Positions 1-11,319 of a DNA stretch of 64,000 bases are shown here, piece by piece. The DNA is from Siphonodentalium dalli. Taxonomy: Eukaryota; Mollusca; Scaphopoda; Gadilida; Siphonodentaliidae. Numbering within the stretch: position 1 is the first letter of the stretch; every line of letters begins with the position of its first letter. The notes below the pieces were generated by a model. It ran no database searches, was not told the origin of the DNA, and worked only from the letters and a program-made list of their open reading frames with translations. The translations under genes and the position numbers were made by a program. The stretch lies in assembly GCA_032622095.1 (NCBI GenBank), contig CP136061.1:254585582-254649581 (forward strand), written 5' to 3'.

Positions 1-1540
1 ATCACAATGAACTACTACTGATACTAATAGCTTATAGTAGTATCACAATGAACTACTACTGATACGAATAGCTTATAGTAGTATCACAATGAACTACTAC
101 TGATACTAATAGCTTATAGTAGTATCACAATGAACTACTACTGATACTAATAGCTTATAGTAGTATCACAATGAACTACTACTGATACGAATAGGTTATA
201 GTAGTATCACAATGAACTACTACTGATACTAATAGGTTATAGTAGTATCACACAGAACTACTACTGATACTAATAGCTTATAGTAGTATCACAATGAACT
301 ACTACTGATACTAATAGCTTATAGTAGTATCACAATGAACTACTACTGATACGAATAGGTTATAGTAGTATCACAATGAACTACTACTGATACTAATAGC
401 TTATAGTAGTATCACAATGAACTACTACTGATACGAATAGCTTATAGTAGTATCACAATGAACTACTACTGATACTAATAGCTTATAGTAGTATCACACT
501 GAACTACTACTGATACGAATAGGTTATAGTAGTATCACAATGAACTACTACTGATACTAATAGGTTATAGTAGTATCACAATGAACTACTACTGATACTA
601 ATAGCTTATAGTAGTATCACAATGAACTACTACTGATACGAATAGGTTATAGTAGTATCACAATGAACTACTACTGATACGAATAGGTTATAGTAGTATC
701 ACAATGAACTACTACTGATAATAATAGCTTATAGTAGTATCACAATGAACTACTACTGATACGAATAGCTTATTGTAGTACTATAATGAACTACTACTGT
801 TACGAATAGGTTATAGTAGTATTATAATGAACTACTACTGATACTAATAGCTTATAGTAGTATCATAATGAACTAATACTGATACGAATAGCTTATTGTA
901 GTATTATAATGAACTACTACTGATACTAATAGCTTATAGTAGTATCACAATGTACTACTACTGATACGAATAGGTTATAGTAGTATCACAATGAACTACT
1001 ACTGATACTAATAGCTTATAGTAGTATCACAATGAACTACTACTGATACTAATAGCTTATAGTAGTATCACACTGAACTACTACTGATACGAATAGGTTA
1101 TAGTAGTATCACACTGAACTACTACTGATACTAATAGCTTATAGTAGTATCACAATGAACTACTACTGATACGAATAGGTTATAGTAGTATCACAATGAA
1201 CTACTACTGATACTAATAGCTTATAGTAGTATCACACTGAACTACTACTGATACTAATAGCTTATAGTAGTAACACAATGAACTACTACTGATACTAATA
1301 GCTTATAGTAGTATCACAATGAACTACTACTGATACTAATAGGTTATAGTAGTATCACAATGAACTACTACTGATACTAATAGGTTATAGTAGTATCACA
1401 ATGAAGTACTACTGATACGAATAGGTTATAGTAGTATCACAATGAACTACTACTGATACTAATAGCTTATAGTAGTATCACAATGAACTACTACTGATAC
1501 GAATAGCTTATAGTAGTATTATAATGAACTACTACTGATA
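1..1540. repeat. 41-bp tandem satellite, about 37 units
   Basis: Units start ATCACAATGAACTACTACTG and repeat every 41 bp from the first base, so the array extends left of the window. Variable sites are mainly T/G in GATAC(T/G)AATAG and C/G in AG(C/G)TTATAG. Each unit holds short inverted repeats: GATACTA against TAGTATC, and AGTAGT against ACTACT. The last units (770-960) are more diverged. Confidence 0.97.
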
Positions 1541-1886
1541 ACAAATATGGGTAGCATTATAGTACAGTCGTACATTTTTAGTACGGTCCTGAAACATTTT
1601 TGGAAAAAAGATTATATAAGAGTCCGTCTGAGATAAATTAGTGCCATCCAAACTTCCTGCCACTCACAGTAGGTGATATATTTATCCTTGCCGTGAATGA
1701 TTGATTCGTCATGATACTGAATTACACATGTGTGTATTTACCAGATCATAGTCAGTAGTAGGATCGACGGTTGCCCAATAATTCGACTCGAATAAAGTAG
1801 CATATATTTACATTTGTGAATAGTTCAAGCGCTGTGTTCTCTGAAATGGTACAGTCCATGTGGTTGGAATTATTGCTAATTTTAAA
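1541..1886. other. Unassigned unique sequence
   Basis: AT-rich, no open frame of note, no tandem repeat. It lies between the satellite end and a TTAA element. Nothing recognised. Confidence 0.5.
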
Positions 1887-1890
1887 TTAA

Positions 1891-2264
1891 TCCTTTACCC
1901 AACAAAGCGGCCAAAAACGCCCAAATAAAGCTTCAACAGCCTAAAATATCTTCGGTCTGTCTCAATACCACCATACAAATATGGATATCATTGGAACCGG
2001 TTCATTGACCACATTGTGATGGTTACCGACCATAGGTCGCCTCGCATATATAAGAGAATGCATTGGCCTAAAAAAACAATTTTATAATTTGTTCTTACAT
2101 TTGTTAACAATTTTTATAATATTTTTCTACATTCTTTGACAATTTTATCATTTTTAATATGTGTTAAGCCAATGCATTCTCTTATATATATGCGAGGCGA
2201 CCTATGATCGACTCGCATATATAATAGAATGCATTGGCACAGTGCCGTTCTGTTGGGTAAAGGG
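1891..2264. mobile_element. TTAA-flanked palindromic element, family F1
   Basis: Bounded by TTAA at 1887-1890 and 2265-2268. Terminal inverted repeats are TCCTTTACCCAACA and TGTTGGGTAAAGGG. The interior has a partial left hairpin (to 2068) and a full right hairpin (2169-2239) of the GCATTCTCTTATATATGCGA palindrome. TTAA target duplication plus CCC-start ends is the signature of piggyBac-type non-autonomous elements; no transposase is present. Confidence 0.8.
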
Positions 2265-2268
2265 TTAA

Positions 2269-2844
2269 TATAATATCCCAGCGGAGATAGTGTTTGGATA
2301 CTAACTTATCGATTTTATCCACTGAAGTACAATTCCATAATACATGTATGTCTTTAAAATCATTGCGCATGATTTATAATTACATTCGGGTTTACGACAT
2401 TTATCCGACAGTTTACTCGCTTACCTTTGTTAACACTATATCACGTACATGCGTTACACCAATCTAGTCCTGAATAAACAGTCCACTAGCACGTGTAAGC
2501 GAAGCAGTATCGGAATGTTAAGTACCAAAAATGCCTTCAGTAAAATAGAACATAAATTTCGCCCACGGTTTTCCTGGAAGGGAGGTTCACAACATATATA
2601 CTGTCCGTTGATTTAATTGAATAGTCCACCTGCACAATATATTAACGATACGGTACAATATACGTTCTACAGTCATATAAGTATAAGGTAAACGCCTTGC
2701 CTTTATCGCCACATGCATGGGTGCATATACCGTATCATTCCGTATGTGTTTTCTCACAAGGAGTAATGTTAGCTATAACCAACATATCGTCAAACACGCC
2801 ATGCACGCTCGGTCAATAATTAATTTATAGATCGCATAATACAG
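2269..2844. other. Unassigned sequence between F1 element and candidate exon
   Basis: AT-rich, with short frames only. No repeat or gene recognised. Confidence 0.4.
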
Positions 2845-3074
2845 TGAATTGTTTTCAATGCACTTCACGTCCATTATTAACTGGGTCAGGTTTTGAACAG
2901 GTGGAATGTGATCTCTACAGGCGTAACCGGAGTAAAGTTGCATCGGCCAATAGTACGGACGCGGAAGCAACCTCAGCGCCAACGAATCCCGATTGCAACG
3001 AATCCGTGCGGTTATGGAATCAGGGAGCTAAATGTGTTCTAGAGTCGGGGAGCGAGTACACCGTAAAGGTGAAG
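2845..3074 (+). CDS. Candidate internal exon, Cys-rich (Ly6/uPAR-like start?)
   Basis: Open frame between acceptor ATAATACAG and donor GTGAAG|GTAACT, 230 nt. It begins NCFQCTS, which resembles the first two Cys of a Ly6/uPAR three-finger domain (CxxC followed by S), with further Cys in VECDL, PDCNE and AKCVL. Two NxS/T sites and a Ser/Thr/Ala-rich middle fit an extracellular protein. No partner exon could be identified, and the Ly6 reading rests on a short motif. A damaged partial duplicate is at 6108-6165. Confidence 0.28.
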
Positions 3075-3450
3075 GTAACTTAAGAATGACATTCACCTGA
3101 TGCATGCGACACGTTATTAAAGGATGACATCGCGTTTATTTGATTTGTACATCATATCTAAATAATTTAAACTGGTGAACGAATGGGGGAATGGATTTTT
3201 GTGAGCGGGAAATTTATTTAACTAGCTGCTGTAGTTCTGAGTTTTTCCAGATCAAATTTGGCTGTGGGATAGCCCTGTCGTATACTCTTGGGGATTTATT
3301 TTAAAAAGTAAACACATGACCTATGATTTTTCTTGCATGTTCGTGATCAACTGGTGTCAATCTAGCTGGGTAAACATCACTGGTATGGCCTGCAGGCTTC
3401 AATTCAGTGAATTTGGCCGAAACGTTAACAATGTCGCCTATGGGAAACCA
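3015..3450. repeat. Direct duplicate block (with 6108-6500), first copy
   Basis: About 440 bp covering the end of the Cys-rich candidate exon and its 3' flank. It recurs at 6108-6500 with small differences. The intervening DNA includes the two Helitron-like units. Confidence 0.85.
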
Positions 3451-3470
3451 TTTCGTTCAGTGATTCCTAT

Positions 3471-4341
3471 AAGAAAAATTTGAATTTTACGAAATTTCAC
3501 GTCTCGCCATGATAAGTTGTTAATTTCACATTTTCTTATTTTCAAATGATAATCACCACATTTTGGACAGATTTAAAGAAGAAACGCATGGATTCGCCTG
3601 TAGATAGTAAAGAAAGTGATAAATCTGGGAGTTTTGCATGGACATCAGGTACCATTAGGGGGTCAGGGGGCCTGAAGCCCCCCTAACCACAATTTTGAGG
3701 AGTGTTAGCCCCCCCCCCCATTTGGGAAAAGGTGGCAGTTGACCTAATTAAGCTTCCGGCACCCAGTAGCGTTATCGGGGATCGTAGCCCCAACCCAAGT
3801 CGGGGGGGGGGGGGGTGATGGCATCACCACTAGAGTTACTTTCGTGCAAGACTGCCAAGGCAGGTTTGTTGAATGGACAGTATGCCCTGCCATCTGGTAA
3901 AATTTCGTGCCTGAGGCTTTGTTTGATGTTGTAGCATTATGTTTTGATATTTCAATTGACTTATGATTGATTTATATTGCTATTAAAGTATTTTAAATTT
4001 TCTTTTAATTTTGGTAAATGTTTATAAAAAATTGCCAAATTCTGCATGAAAAGGGTTAAAATTGGTCAAGATATCCCTCTCAAAATGTATATTAACATTT
4101 TTTCCTCTTCAATTTAGTAATATTATGGTATATAAGGGCATACTTAAGTTATACGAGATGCATCAGCTATTAAAACTGAAAAACATCTAATTTTTTTGGC
4201 TTTAGTTTGATGATTGACACTAATTTTCAGGATGCCTCATATTGAAAAAATAAACCACTACTGCCCGATATAATCCATTTTTTGGTTTCAGTAAGGTCTA
4301 TATTTGGATAAAATACTATAAGAAACGCTGTGTTTTACACA
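3471..4341. other. Unassigned sequence with poly-C and poly-G runs
   Basis: Contains C-rich and G-rich runs near 3709-3718 and 3803-3815 and a phrase of the dispersed motif GTCGCCTATGGGAAACCATT that is repeated near 7004. No gene seen. Confidence 0.4.
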
Positions 4342-5217
4342 TCTATTATATATTTTGAAAGATCTGTGTGTGTATGTGTTTGTTTGTGTGTGTGTTTGTT
4401 TGTGTGTGTGTTTGAAATCGATGGACTCCAAAACGACTAAGCCAATTTCGATGAAATTTGGTATTTTAGGGTATTTTCGGCCGGAGACGAACATAGGCAT
4501 ATTTATTTGTCCGTGCGAGGTCAACTTTTCACGTGCGGAGGTCAAATCTATTTTTACGCCGTTTTTGCGCTAATATATTTCAGTTCGGTGCTCACAAATC
4601 GATTCGATATAGCGCGAATAATAAATTGCCAGTCATATAATTTGCACGGTTAGAATCTGTGTGGCTTCATCTTTCCAACGATATATAATATGTATGTATC
4701 CGTTTTAGTTATCTGCCTCAATTATTAGGTACAAGTGGTACGATGCTTTTATCAGGATAAAATCAATGCGTAATTTCTATGACGTCGTCAGAGGTCATAA
4801 AGTTAGATTACGTTAACTCTCACCCTGCCGATGCATTTGACTGTGTCGCGTTAACTCATCGCCGGCCGAGGTATCCGCAAATGACATTGGGCTATATATC
4901 TCGGAAACGGGTGTAGCTATCGACTTGAAATTTGGTATGTGAATGTATCTTGCCCCGGATACGAATTTTATCGGGTCGCCGAGCACGTGCGACGCCAGCT
5001 TCGCGCATGCGCAGACGAGATCTCGGAAACGGGTTGAGATATTGACTTTAAATTTGGTATGTGAATGTATCTTGCCCCGGATACGAATTTTATCGGGTCG
5101 CCGAGCACGTGCGACACCAGCTTCGCGCATGCGCAGACCAGATCTAGGAAACGGGTGGAGCAATCGACTTGAAATTTGGTTTTTTAATAGCCCGGACGAA
5201 GTCGGGTCACCTTCTAG
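4342..5217 (+). mobile_element. Helitron-like element, tandem unit 1
   Basis: Begins TCTATTATATATTTTGAAAG after an A (4341) and ends CTTCTAG preceded by a GC-rich stem-loop (CCCGGAC-GAA-GTCGGG) about 6 nt upstream. TC start, CTRR end, subterminal 3' hairpin and A/T insertion context are the Helitron hallmarks. It contains a (TG)n-rich 5' part and two tandem modules with TGCGCATGCGC-like cores. No Rep/helicase coding, so it is non-autonomous. Confidence 0.8.
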
Positions 5218-6092
5218 TCTATTATATATTTTGAAAGATCTGTGTGTGTATGTGTTTGTTTGTGTGTGTGTTTGTTTGTGTGTGTGTTTGAAATCGATGG
5301 ACTCGAAAACGACTAAGCCAATTTCGATGAAATTTGGTATTTGGATGTGTTTTCGGCCGGAGACGAACATAGGCATATTTATTTGTCCGTGCGAGGTCAA
5401 CTTTTCACGTGCTGAGGTCAAATCTGTTTTTACGCCGTTTTGCGCTAATATATTTCAGTTCGGTGCTCACAAATCGATACGATATAGCGCGAATAATAAA
5501 TTGCCAGTCATATAATTTGCACGGTTAGAATCTGTGTGGCTTCATCTTTCCAACGATATATAATATGTATGTATCCGTTTTAGTTATCTGCCTCAATTAT
5601 TAGGTACAAGTGGTACGATGCTTTTATCAGGATAAAATCAATGCGTAAATTCTATGACGTCGTCAGAGGTCATAAAGTTAGATTACGTTAACTCTCACCC
5701 TGCCGATGCATTTGACTGTGTCGCGTTAACTCATCACCGGCCGAGGTATCCGCAAATGACATTGGGCTATATATCTCGGAAACGGGTGTAGCTATCGACT
5801 TGAAATTTGGTATGTGAATGTATCTTGCCCCGGATACGAATTTTATCGGGTCGCCGAGCACGTGCGACGCCAGCTTCGCGCATGCGCAGACGAGATCTCG
5901 GAAACGGGTTGAGATATTGACTTTAAATTTGGTATGTGAATGTATCTTGCCCCGGATACGAATTTTATCGGGTCGCCGAGCACGTGCGACACCAGCTTCG
6001 CGCATGCGCAGACCAGATCTAGGAAACGGGTGGAGCAATCGACTTGAAATTTGGTTTTTTAATAGCCCGGACGAAGTCGGGTCACCTTCTAG
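5218..6092 (+). mobile_element. Helitron-like element, tandem unit 2
   Basis: Follows unit 1 with no gap: CTAG (5214-5217) is directly joined to TCTATTATA. 875 bp, nearly identical to unit 1 (876 bp). Ends CTAG at 6089-6092 and is followed by T, giving the A-[...]-T flanks expected for one insertion of a head-to-tail dimer. Confidence 0.8.
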
Positions 6093-6107
6093 TATACATA
6101 TATATAG

Positions 6108-6500
6108 GAATCAGGGCGCTAAAAGTGTTCTAGAGTCGGGGAGCGAGTACACCGTGGAATGCTAAAGGTGATGCATGCGACACGTTATTAAAGGATGACA
6201 TCGCGTTTATTTGATTTGTACATCATATCTAAATAATTTAAACTGGTGAATGAATGGGGGAATGGATTTTTGTGAGCGGGAAATTTATTTAACTAGCTGC
6301 TGTAGTTCTGGGTTTTTCCAGATCAAATTTGGCTGTGGGATAGCCCTGTCGTACACTTGGGGATTTATTTTAAAAAGTAAACACATGACCTATGATTTTT
6401 CTTGCATTTTCGTGATCAACTGGTGTCAATCTAGCTGGGTAAACATCACTGGTATGGCCTGCAGGCTTCAATTCAGTGAATTTGGCCGAAACGTTAAAGA
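6108..6500. pseudogene. Duplicate block carrying broken copy of Cys-rich exon
   Basis: Repeats 3015-3450. The exon part retains NQGAKSVLESGSEYTV, but the conserved Cys is changed to Ser and the frame stops soon after. It also lacks the N-terminal half. This is a non-functional partial duplicate. Confidence 0.6.
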
Positions 6501-6509
6501 CACGGTTGG

Positions 6510-7044
6510 CCTTGGCGGTGGGTATCCTGTGAAAATATCTCCACCCGTCAAAAACCGCAACAAACAGAAAGAACATCAAAATGTAGATAGACTTTGTCCG
6601 TATACAAATAAGAAATATCGCATAATCATTATCTTATGGTCATATGTTTGACCATTGTTATGTAAACAAAAGCATAAAAAGTAACTTTTCTGGTGTTTGT
6701 TTATATTATGATTGTAAACATAAAAAGCGTTCTTTGTTGGTGAATACCTGATATGGAACTAATAAAGAGCGTTTATGCCATTTGTGTGTGATTAGCCAGT
6801 AGCATTGTGCTGTCTTCTGTAACACAATCAGGCTCTTGCTTGGGCAAAATATAGTAGGTCTTTATGATAACATGCTGTTTACGCGATGGTCATGGTATAT
6901 ATGAACGGAACTGTGTGCGTTTTAATGTTTTTCTGTTTACGGTGTTTGGAACAAATATGAATATTTTCGACAATTAAGGCCGCACGTGCCTTTAACACTG
7001 TCGCCTATGGGAAACCATTTAGTTCAGTGATTCCTTATTGCGCC
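6510..7044. other. Unassigned sequence
   Basis: AT-rich sequence with no recognised gene. The phrase TGTCGCCTATGGGAAACCAT near 7004 recurs from the 3430 region. Confidence 0.4.
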
Positions 7045-7051
7045 CTCCACG

Positions 7052-7398
7052 AGTCAGCATAAAAGAAAATCTGGCTGCTGATTGGTTGATAATGATTGAG
7101 GGAAATTTCCCTAACCGGGAACAGAAAATCATAGCCAACGTAAAAATGGCGATCATGTATATTTAGATATCCAGGAAGAGTCTGGTGGGGTCCCGAAGTT
7201 GTGGAATGGGTATGGGTATTTTTATGCTGCTGATTTTTGTGCAGTAAATGGGGTAGTTGTGGAAATGCAAGATCATCGTTTGAAACAAATACCGAAAAGG
7301 GCGTGTTTGTTGTCAGACTGGTGAAGAGGATGACATTCTAAGGGAAAATTGATCACTTGATGTTCAAATAGGCTTAACCCATGGTCGGCGGGACTTCT
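7052..7398. repeat. Dispersed repeat R1, copy 1
   Basis: About 350 bp shared in the same orientation with 10955-11311. Begins TCAGCAT and ends GGACTTCTAG followed by T. The TC...CTAG ends hint at a Helitron-like non-autonomous element, but the 3' hairpin is only clear in the other copy. Confidence 0.6.
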
Positions 7399-7429
7399 AG
7401 TTAACACTGTCGCCTATGGAAAATAATTA

Positions 7430-7560
7430 GATGTTTGTAACCTATAGTGGTCGCATGGGGGTTTTATTTATAAAAATGGAATTTTTGGGACACACTAAAC
7501 GTTGTAGTGCAACGCCGAGGTCGATTCCGGTAAAAGGTGTAGTTGGGAATTTCAATTTCG
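7430..7560. repeat. Dispersed repeat R2, copy 1
   Basis: Similar in inverted orientation to about 36440-36550 (shared GGTAAAAGGTGTAGTTGGGA). A short ancient repeat without coding signs. Confidence 0.55.
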
Positions 7561-7924
7561 TTTATTGTCGTTTACATTATTATGTCAATAATGTTGATTT
7601 TTGGTTTGTGATAAGCTTTGTGCCAATCACAAATAGAAGAAATGAAAAAGATAATATGTAAAATGCGTTTATGTCAATTGATACATATTTTAAAGAGTGT
7701 AGTCGGAGACAGCCGAGTCAGCCACCGGTTCGTTAATTAGATGCTGATCGGTGTGACAATTTACAGTAGGTCCCTATTTGCGGAGGTCCCCGAATGCGCG
7801 AATGTCCCCTAAAATGGTCGAAATATGTTGATTTTAATGAGGGAACAGGTGCGTATATTTCAATTGATACGTATTTAAAACAAATAATATACACGATCAT
7901 CATAATAGTGGGTTGTTCTATCAA

Positions 7925-8530
7925 TTATATCATCATCATCATCATAATACGGAACGACTTTTCGACCCAATAACATTATTTGCAATGTTTGTTTACATAA
8001 TTATATGTATCGTCATTCGATATTTTCTTGTGAGTCACTTGAACATATTACTTGTCGTCGAACTCGTATTTTATATAATAAAAGTATGAGTATATTTTGA
8101 ATTGATTGAGTGTTGGAGCCTCAACAGCGAAGTCTGACAGATAGTTCCAGCTATTTACCACCCTCTGCGTGAAGAAATATTGTTCTATGTCCTTGTTAAC
8201 AATGAGCATCTGTTGCTTTTTATTATGTCCTCTTGTTCTTCCTGGTGAATTTCTTTCTAATAGGTCACAGACATTGATATTGTAATGACCATTCAACAGT
8301 TTATATACCTCGATTAGATCTCCTCTAAACCTTCGATATTTTAAAGACATCAGACTGAGTCTTATCATTCGGCCTCGGTAGCATAGAGTTTTGATTTGAC
8401 GAACTATAGTTTCGTTGCTTTTCTTTGTATTTTCTCTAACACAATGCTTTGATATTTGTTATGTGGGCTCCATGTAGAGTTTCAGTATTCGATGATAGGT
8501 CTAACCATGCTTAGGTAGAGCGATCAAAAG
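7925..8530 (-). pseudogene. CR1/jockey-type LINE reverse transcriptase remnant
   Basis: The minus-strand frame 8368-8048 (106 residues) has the typical C-terminal end of non-LTR retrotransposon reverse transcriptase: RRFRGDLIEVYKLLNG, then TRGHNKK, then YFFTQRVVNSWNYL. Upstream to about 8525 the translation continues as LYLSMVRPIIEY and IVLEKIQRKATKL, but with in-frame stops. The 3' end downstream of the stop closes on an (ATG)n tail near 7945-7929, as CR1-like elements often do. 5'-truncated and dead. Confidence 0.8.
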
Positions 8531-8547
8531 TGAGAAGCTTTATTGTG

Positions 8548-8835
8548 TTAGGATATAAAATAAAAAAACATCCATTACCCTGCAGGGAGCCCCACACATA
8601 TATGGAAGCACATAGAAGAGTGTCGTCTGCTCATGTTTGTCTGGGGCTCTGTATGGGTGAAATTATAAAATTGTTAAAGAATACAAGAACAAATTATTAA
8701 AATTGTAAAAAATTGTTAGGCCAATGCATTCTCTTATATATGCGAGGCGACCTATGGTCGACTCGCATATATAAGAGAATGCATTGGCACAGGGTAAAAA
8801 AATCCCGACTTCCGACTGGATTTGATATGGCTGGT
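8548..8835 (-). mobile_element. Family F5 element, truncated
   Basis: Reverse-oriented copy of the element at 10344-10799: the same GC-rich core near CTGCAGGGAGCCCC, one full palindrome (8709-8789) and one terminal repeat ending GGTCAC at 8831-8836. The other end is missing next to the LINE remnant. Confidence 0.7.
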
Positions 8836-8839
8836 CACA

Positions 8840-9659
8840 TAATTATATAGAATACACCCATAATAACCTATAGGGTACCAACTGTTCACCACTTGTATGA
8901 AGACTAATCTGGCCGTGTCAAATTGAGTTCTAGCGATGGGATATCTCACATGACAACACATTTCGGGTGTTCGTGGGGTGTGTATTCACTGGATGCCTGA
9001 TAGTTGCAGTATGTAACTATTATGACCGCGTTAATTGCTTTCGATGTTTAAGTATGAACAATGGCTGGGCCACTCTTGAAGATTTGATGGCGGGAACACA
9101 ATACCTCCGATTAGTAGATTTCTGATCCGCATTTAGAGGCTTTCTGGTGTGGTGAATGAGAAACCTGAGGTAATAATTTGAAGGATTGGTTCTTTTAATG
9201 GACTTCTGAGGCGGTGCATTCATGTAACCAATATATTTTATATTATAGTTTATATATATGCCTAATAATATGATCTTGATGGCGTTACCATTTCTGATTA
9301 TGGTTTTCTTGTCTAATTATAGGTTAGCACATTGACAAGATCTATCGACACCCGCTCGAGTACTCACTTAACGCATAAGTGGTGCAAAGTAACCACAGTA
9401 CGACCGACCTTGCTCAAGGGTCACAGCAATAGGTGCGAGATTTGAACAGACGAGTGTATAAATATACAGTCGTATTCGTATTCTCGAAACTTAGAAGTCC
9501 GCCGGTGGGCATCGAATTAATGTCGCTGTGTTTACATAAACTACAAGTGGAACATTCTAACCAATCAGCTACGGAGTTCCACTGTAGAACGCCCTTTCGT
9601 TTATTTTTTCCGCACCTTGTGTACATGACCGATGATTCTCTGACATCACCCCTACATAT
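8840..9659. other. Unassigned sequence
   Basis: No gene, tRNA or tandem repeat recognised. Short frames on both strands look random. Confidence 0.4.
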
Positions 9660-9663
9660 TTAA

Positions 9664-9859
9664 TGTGATGACGGCATCCGCGCTGGTGCAGCATTATAGA
9701 ACATGTGCCAGTACATTCTCTTATGTATGCGATTCTGCCATATTGAGCCTCGCATGTGTAAGAGAATGCACTGACTTCCTATGGGAGGCTCGCATATATA
9801 AGAGCATGCATTGGCACAGGGTTTTCGCAAAATTTCAGGATTTTCCAGTCATGGAAGAG
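9664..9859. mobile_element. TTAA-flanked palindromic element, family F3
   Basis: Flanked by TTAA at 9660-9663 and 9860-9863. The left part has the GCTGGTGCAGCATTA phrase and the right part ends CCAGTCATGGAAGAG, both seen in other F3 elements. It contains two degenerate copies of the core palindrome. Confidence 0.65.
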
Positions 9860-10106
9860 TTAAGGACATATTATGTACTTGTTCGGGTGCGTGAAACTGA
9901 TAAGTTAGTATTCAGGTGTTATGCCAACTGGAGGAATGTATCATTCTACTAACATCGCCGAAAATCTCATGAAAATCGACCATAACACTCCATAGAAAAC
10001 ATCGTCTGAACTATGCTCATCGACAGTCACTGCATTTAATTAATGTATAAGAATGACGGTGTATGTTGCGAATTGATATAATATTTGTAAAACAACTACT
10101 TTGAAC

Positions 10107-10271
10107 AAGATTATTCTCCATTTCTATTATATCACCCTGCCGCAGTGTTTCACATCACTTTAAGATTATTCTCCATTTCTATTCTATCACCCTACCGGAG
10201 TGTTTCATATCACTTTAAGATTATTCTCCATTTCTATTATATCACCCTACCGGAGTGTTTCATATCACTTT
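10107..10271. repeat. 55-bp tandem repeat, 3 units
   Basis: Three units starting AAGATTATTCTCCATTTCTA at 10107, 10162 and 10217. Single copies of the same sequence are dispersed near 23125, 31440, 47600 and 56370 in either orientation, so a dispersed repeat was locally triplicated. Confidence 0.9.
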
Positions 10272-10343
10272 AAGGACAAGTCATTTATAGACTTTTAGTC
10301 ATAGATCGCAATAATAATACAAATCAAATCAAATCGAGTAATT

Positions 10344-10799
10344 GTGACCCGCCATATCAAATCCAGTCGGAAGTCGGGATTGTTTTACCCTGTGCCAATG
10401 CATTCTCTTATATATGCGAGTCGACCATAGGTCGCCTCGCATATATAAGAGAATGCATTGGCCTAACAATTTTTTACAATTTTAATAATTTTTCCTTGTA
10501 TTCTTTAACAATTTTATAATTTCATCCATACAGAGCCCCAGACAAACATGAGCAGACGACACTCTTCTATATGCTTCTATATATGTGTGGGGCTCCCTGC
10601 AGGGTAATGGATGTTTTTTTATTTTATGTCCTAAAAATTGTCAGAAACATTTATTTAAAAAACATGATAAAAAATTGTTAGGCCAATGCATTCTCTTATA
10701 TATGCGAGGCGACCTATGGTCGACTCGCATATATAAGAGAATGCATTGGCACAGGGTAAAAAAAACCGACTTCCGACTGGATTTGATATGGCGGGTCAC
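10344..10799. mobile_element. Family F5 element, full length
   Basis: 456 bp with long terminal inverted repeats starting GTGACCCGCCATATCAAATC, flanked by AATT on both sides. Two full core palindromes (about 10390-10462 and 10681-10752) sit just inside the ends, in inverted arrangement around an AT-rich spacer. No coding capacity. Confidence 0.8.
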
Positions 10800-10954
10800 A
10801 ATTATCGAAATTCCCATGATGCATCGTTAAGGCGGAGTACCCGCATCGTATAATCTCCCCATGCATATTTCATATCTAATCGTTCAGTGCAATGAAGAAA
10901 CGTCTGCGCTTCTTGAATTTGTGCAGGGTTGAATATGTGTAGGGAAATTCGAAG

Positions 10955-11311
10955 TCAGCATCAAAAAGATTCTGGCTACTGATTGGTTGATTATCTTTGA
11001 GCGCAAATTCCCTGAACGGGGAACAGTAAATCAAAGCACACCTAAATATGGCGATAATTTTAGTTTTGAAGAGTCTGTTGGGGTCCCGAAGTTATGGAAA
11101 GGGTCTGGGTATTTTTATGCCGCTGATTTGTGTGCAGTAAATGGGGTAGTTGCGGAAATACAAGATTTCAATTTAAAAAAAAAATGTTAATACCGAAAAT
11201 GGCGCGGTTGTTGTCACCGAACGGTTTATCGGATGACGTTCTAAGGGGAAATTGGCCACTTGAAGTTCAAATAGACTTAATTAACCCATCACCGACGTCG
11301 GACGGGACTTA
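10955..11311. repeat. Dispersed repeat R1, copy 2
   Basis: Homologue of 7052-7398. Its 3' part has a perfect palindrome CCGACGTCGG about 20 nt before the end (TTATAG, matching CTAG in copy 1). Also contains a TGATTGGTTGAT phrase. Confidence 0.6.
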
Positions 11312-11319
11312 TAGTTAAC

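Noticed and set aside
4813-6165. Frames of 115-202 codons with Arg/Ala-rich repeats on both strands, also at 24421-28039
   Set aside because: They lie within Helitron-like tandem modules, occur on both strands and match no Rep/helicase or other domain.
9414-9663. Overlapping frames on both strands with several Cys
   Set aside because: No recognisable domain and no splice borders keeping the frame.
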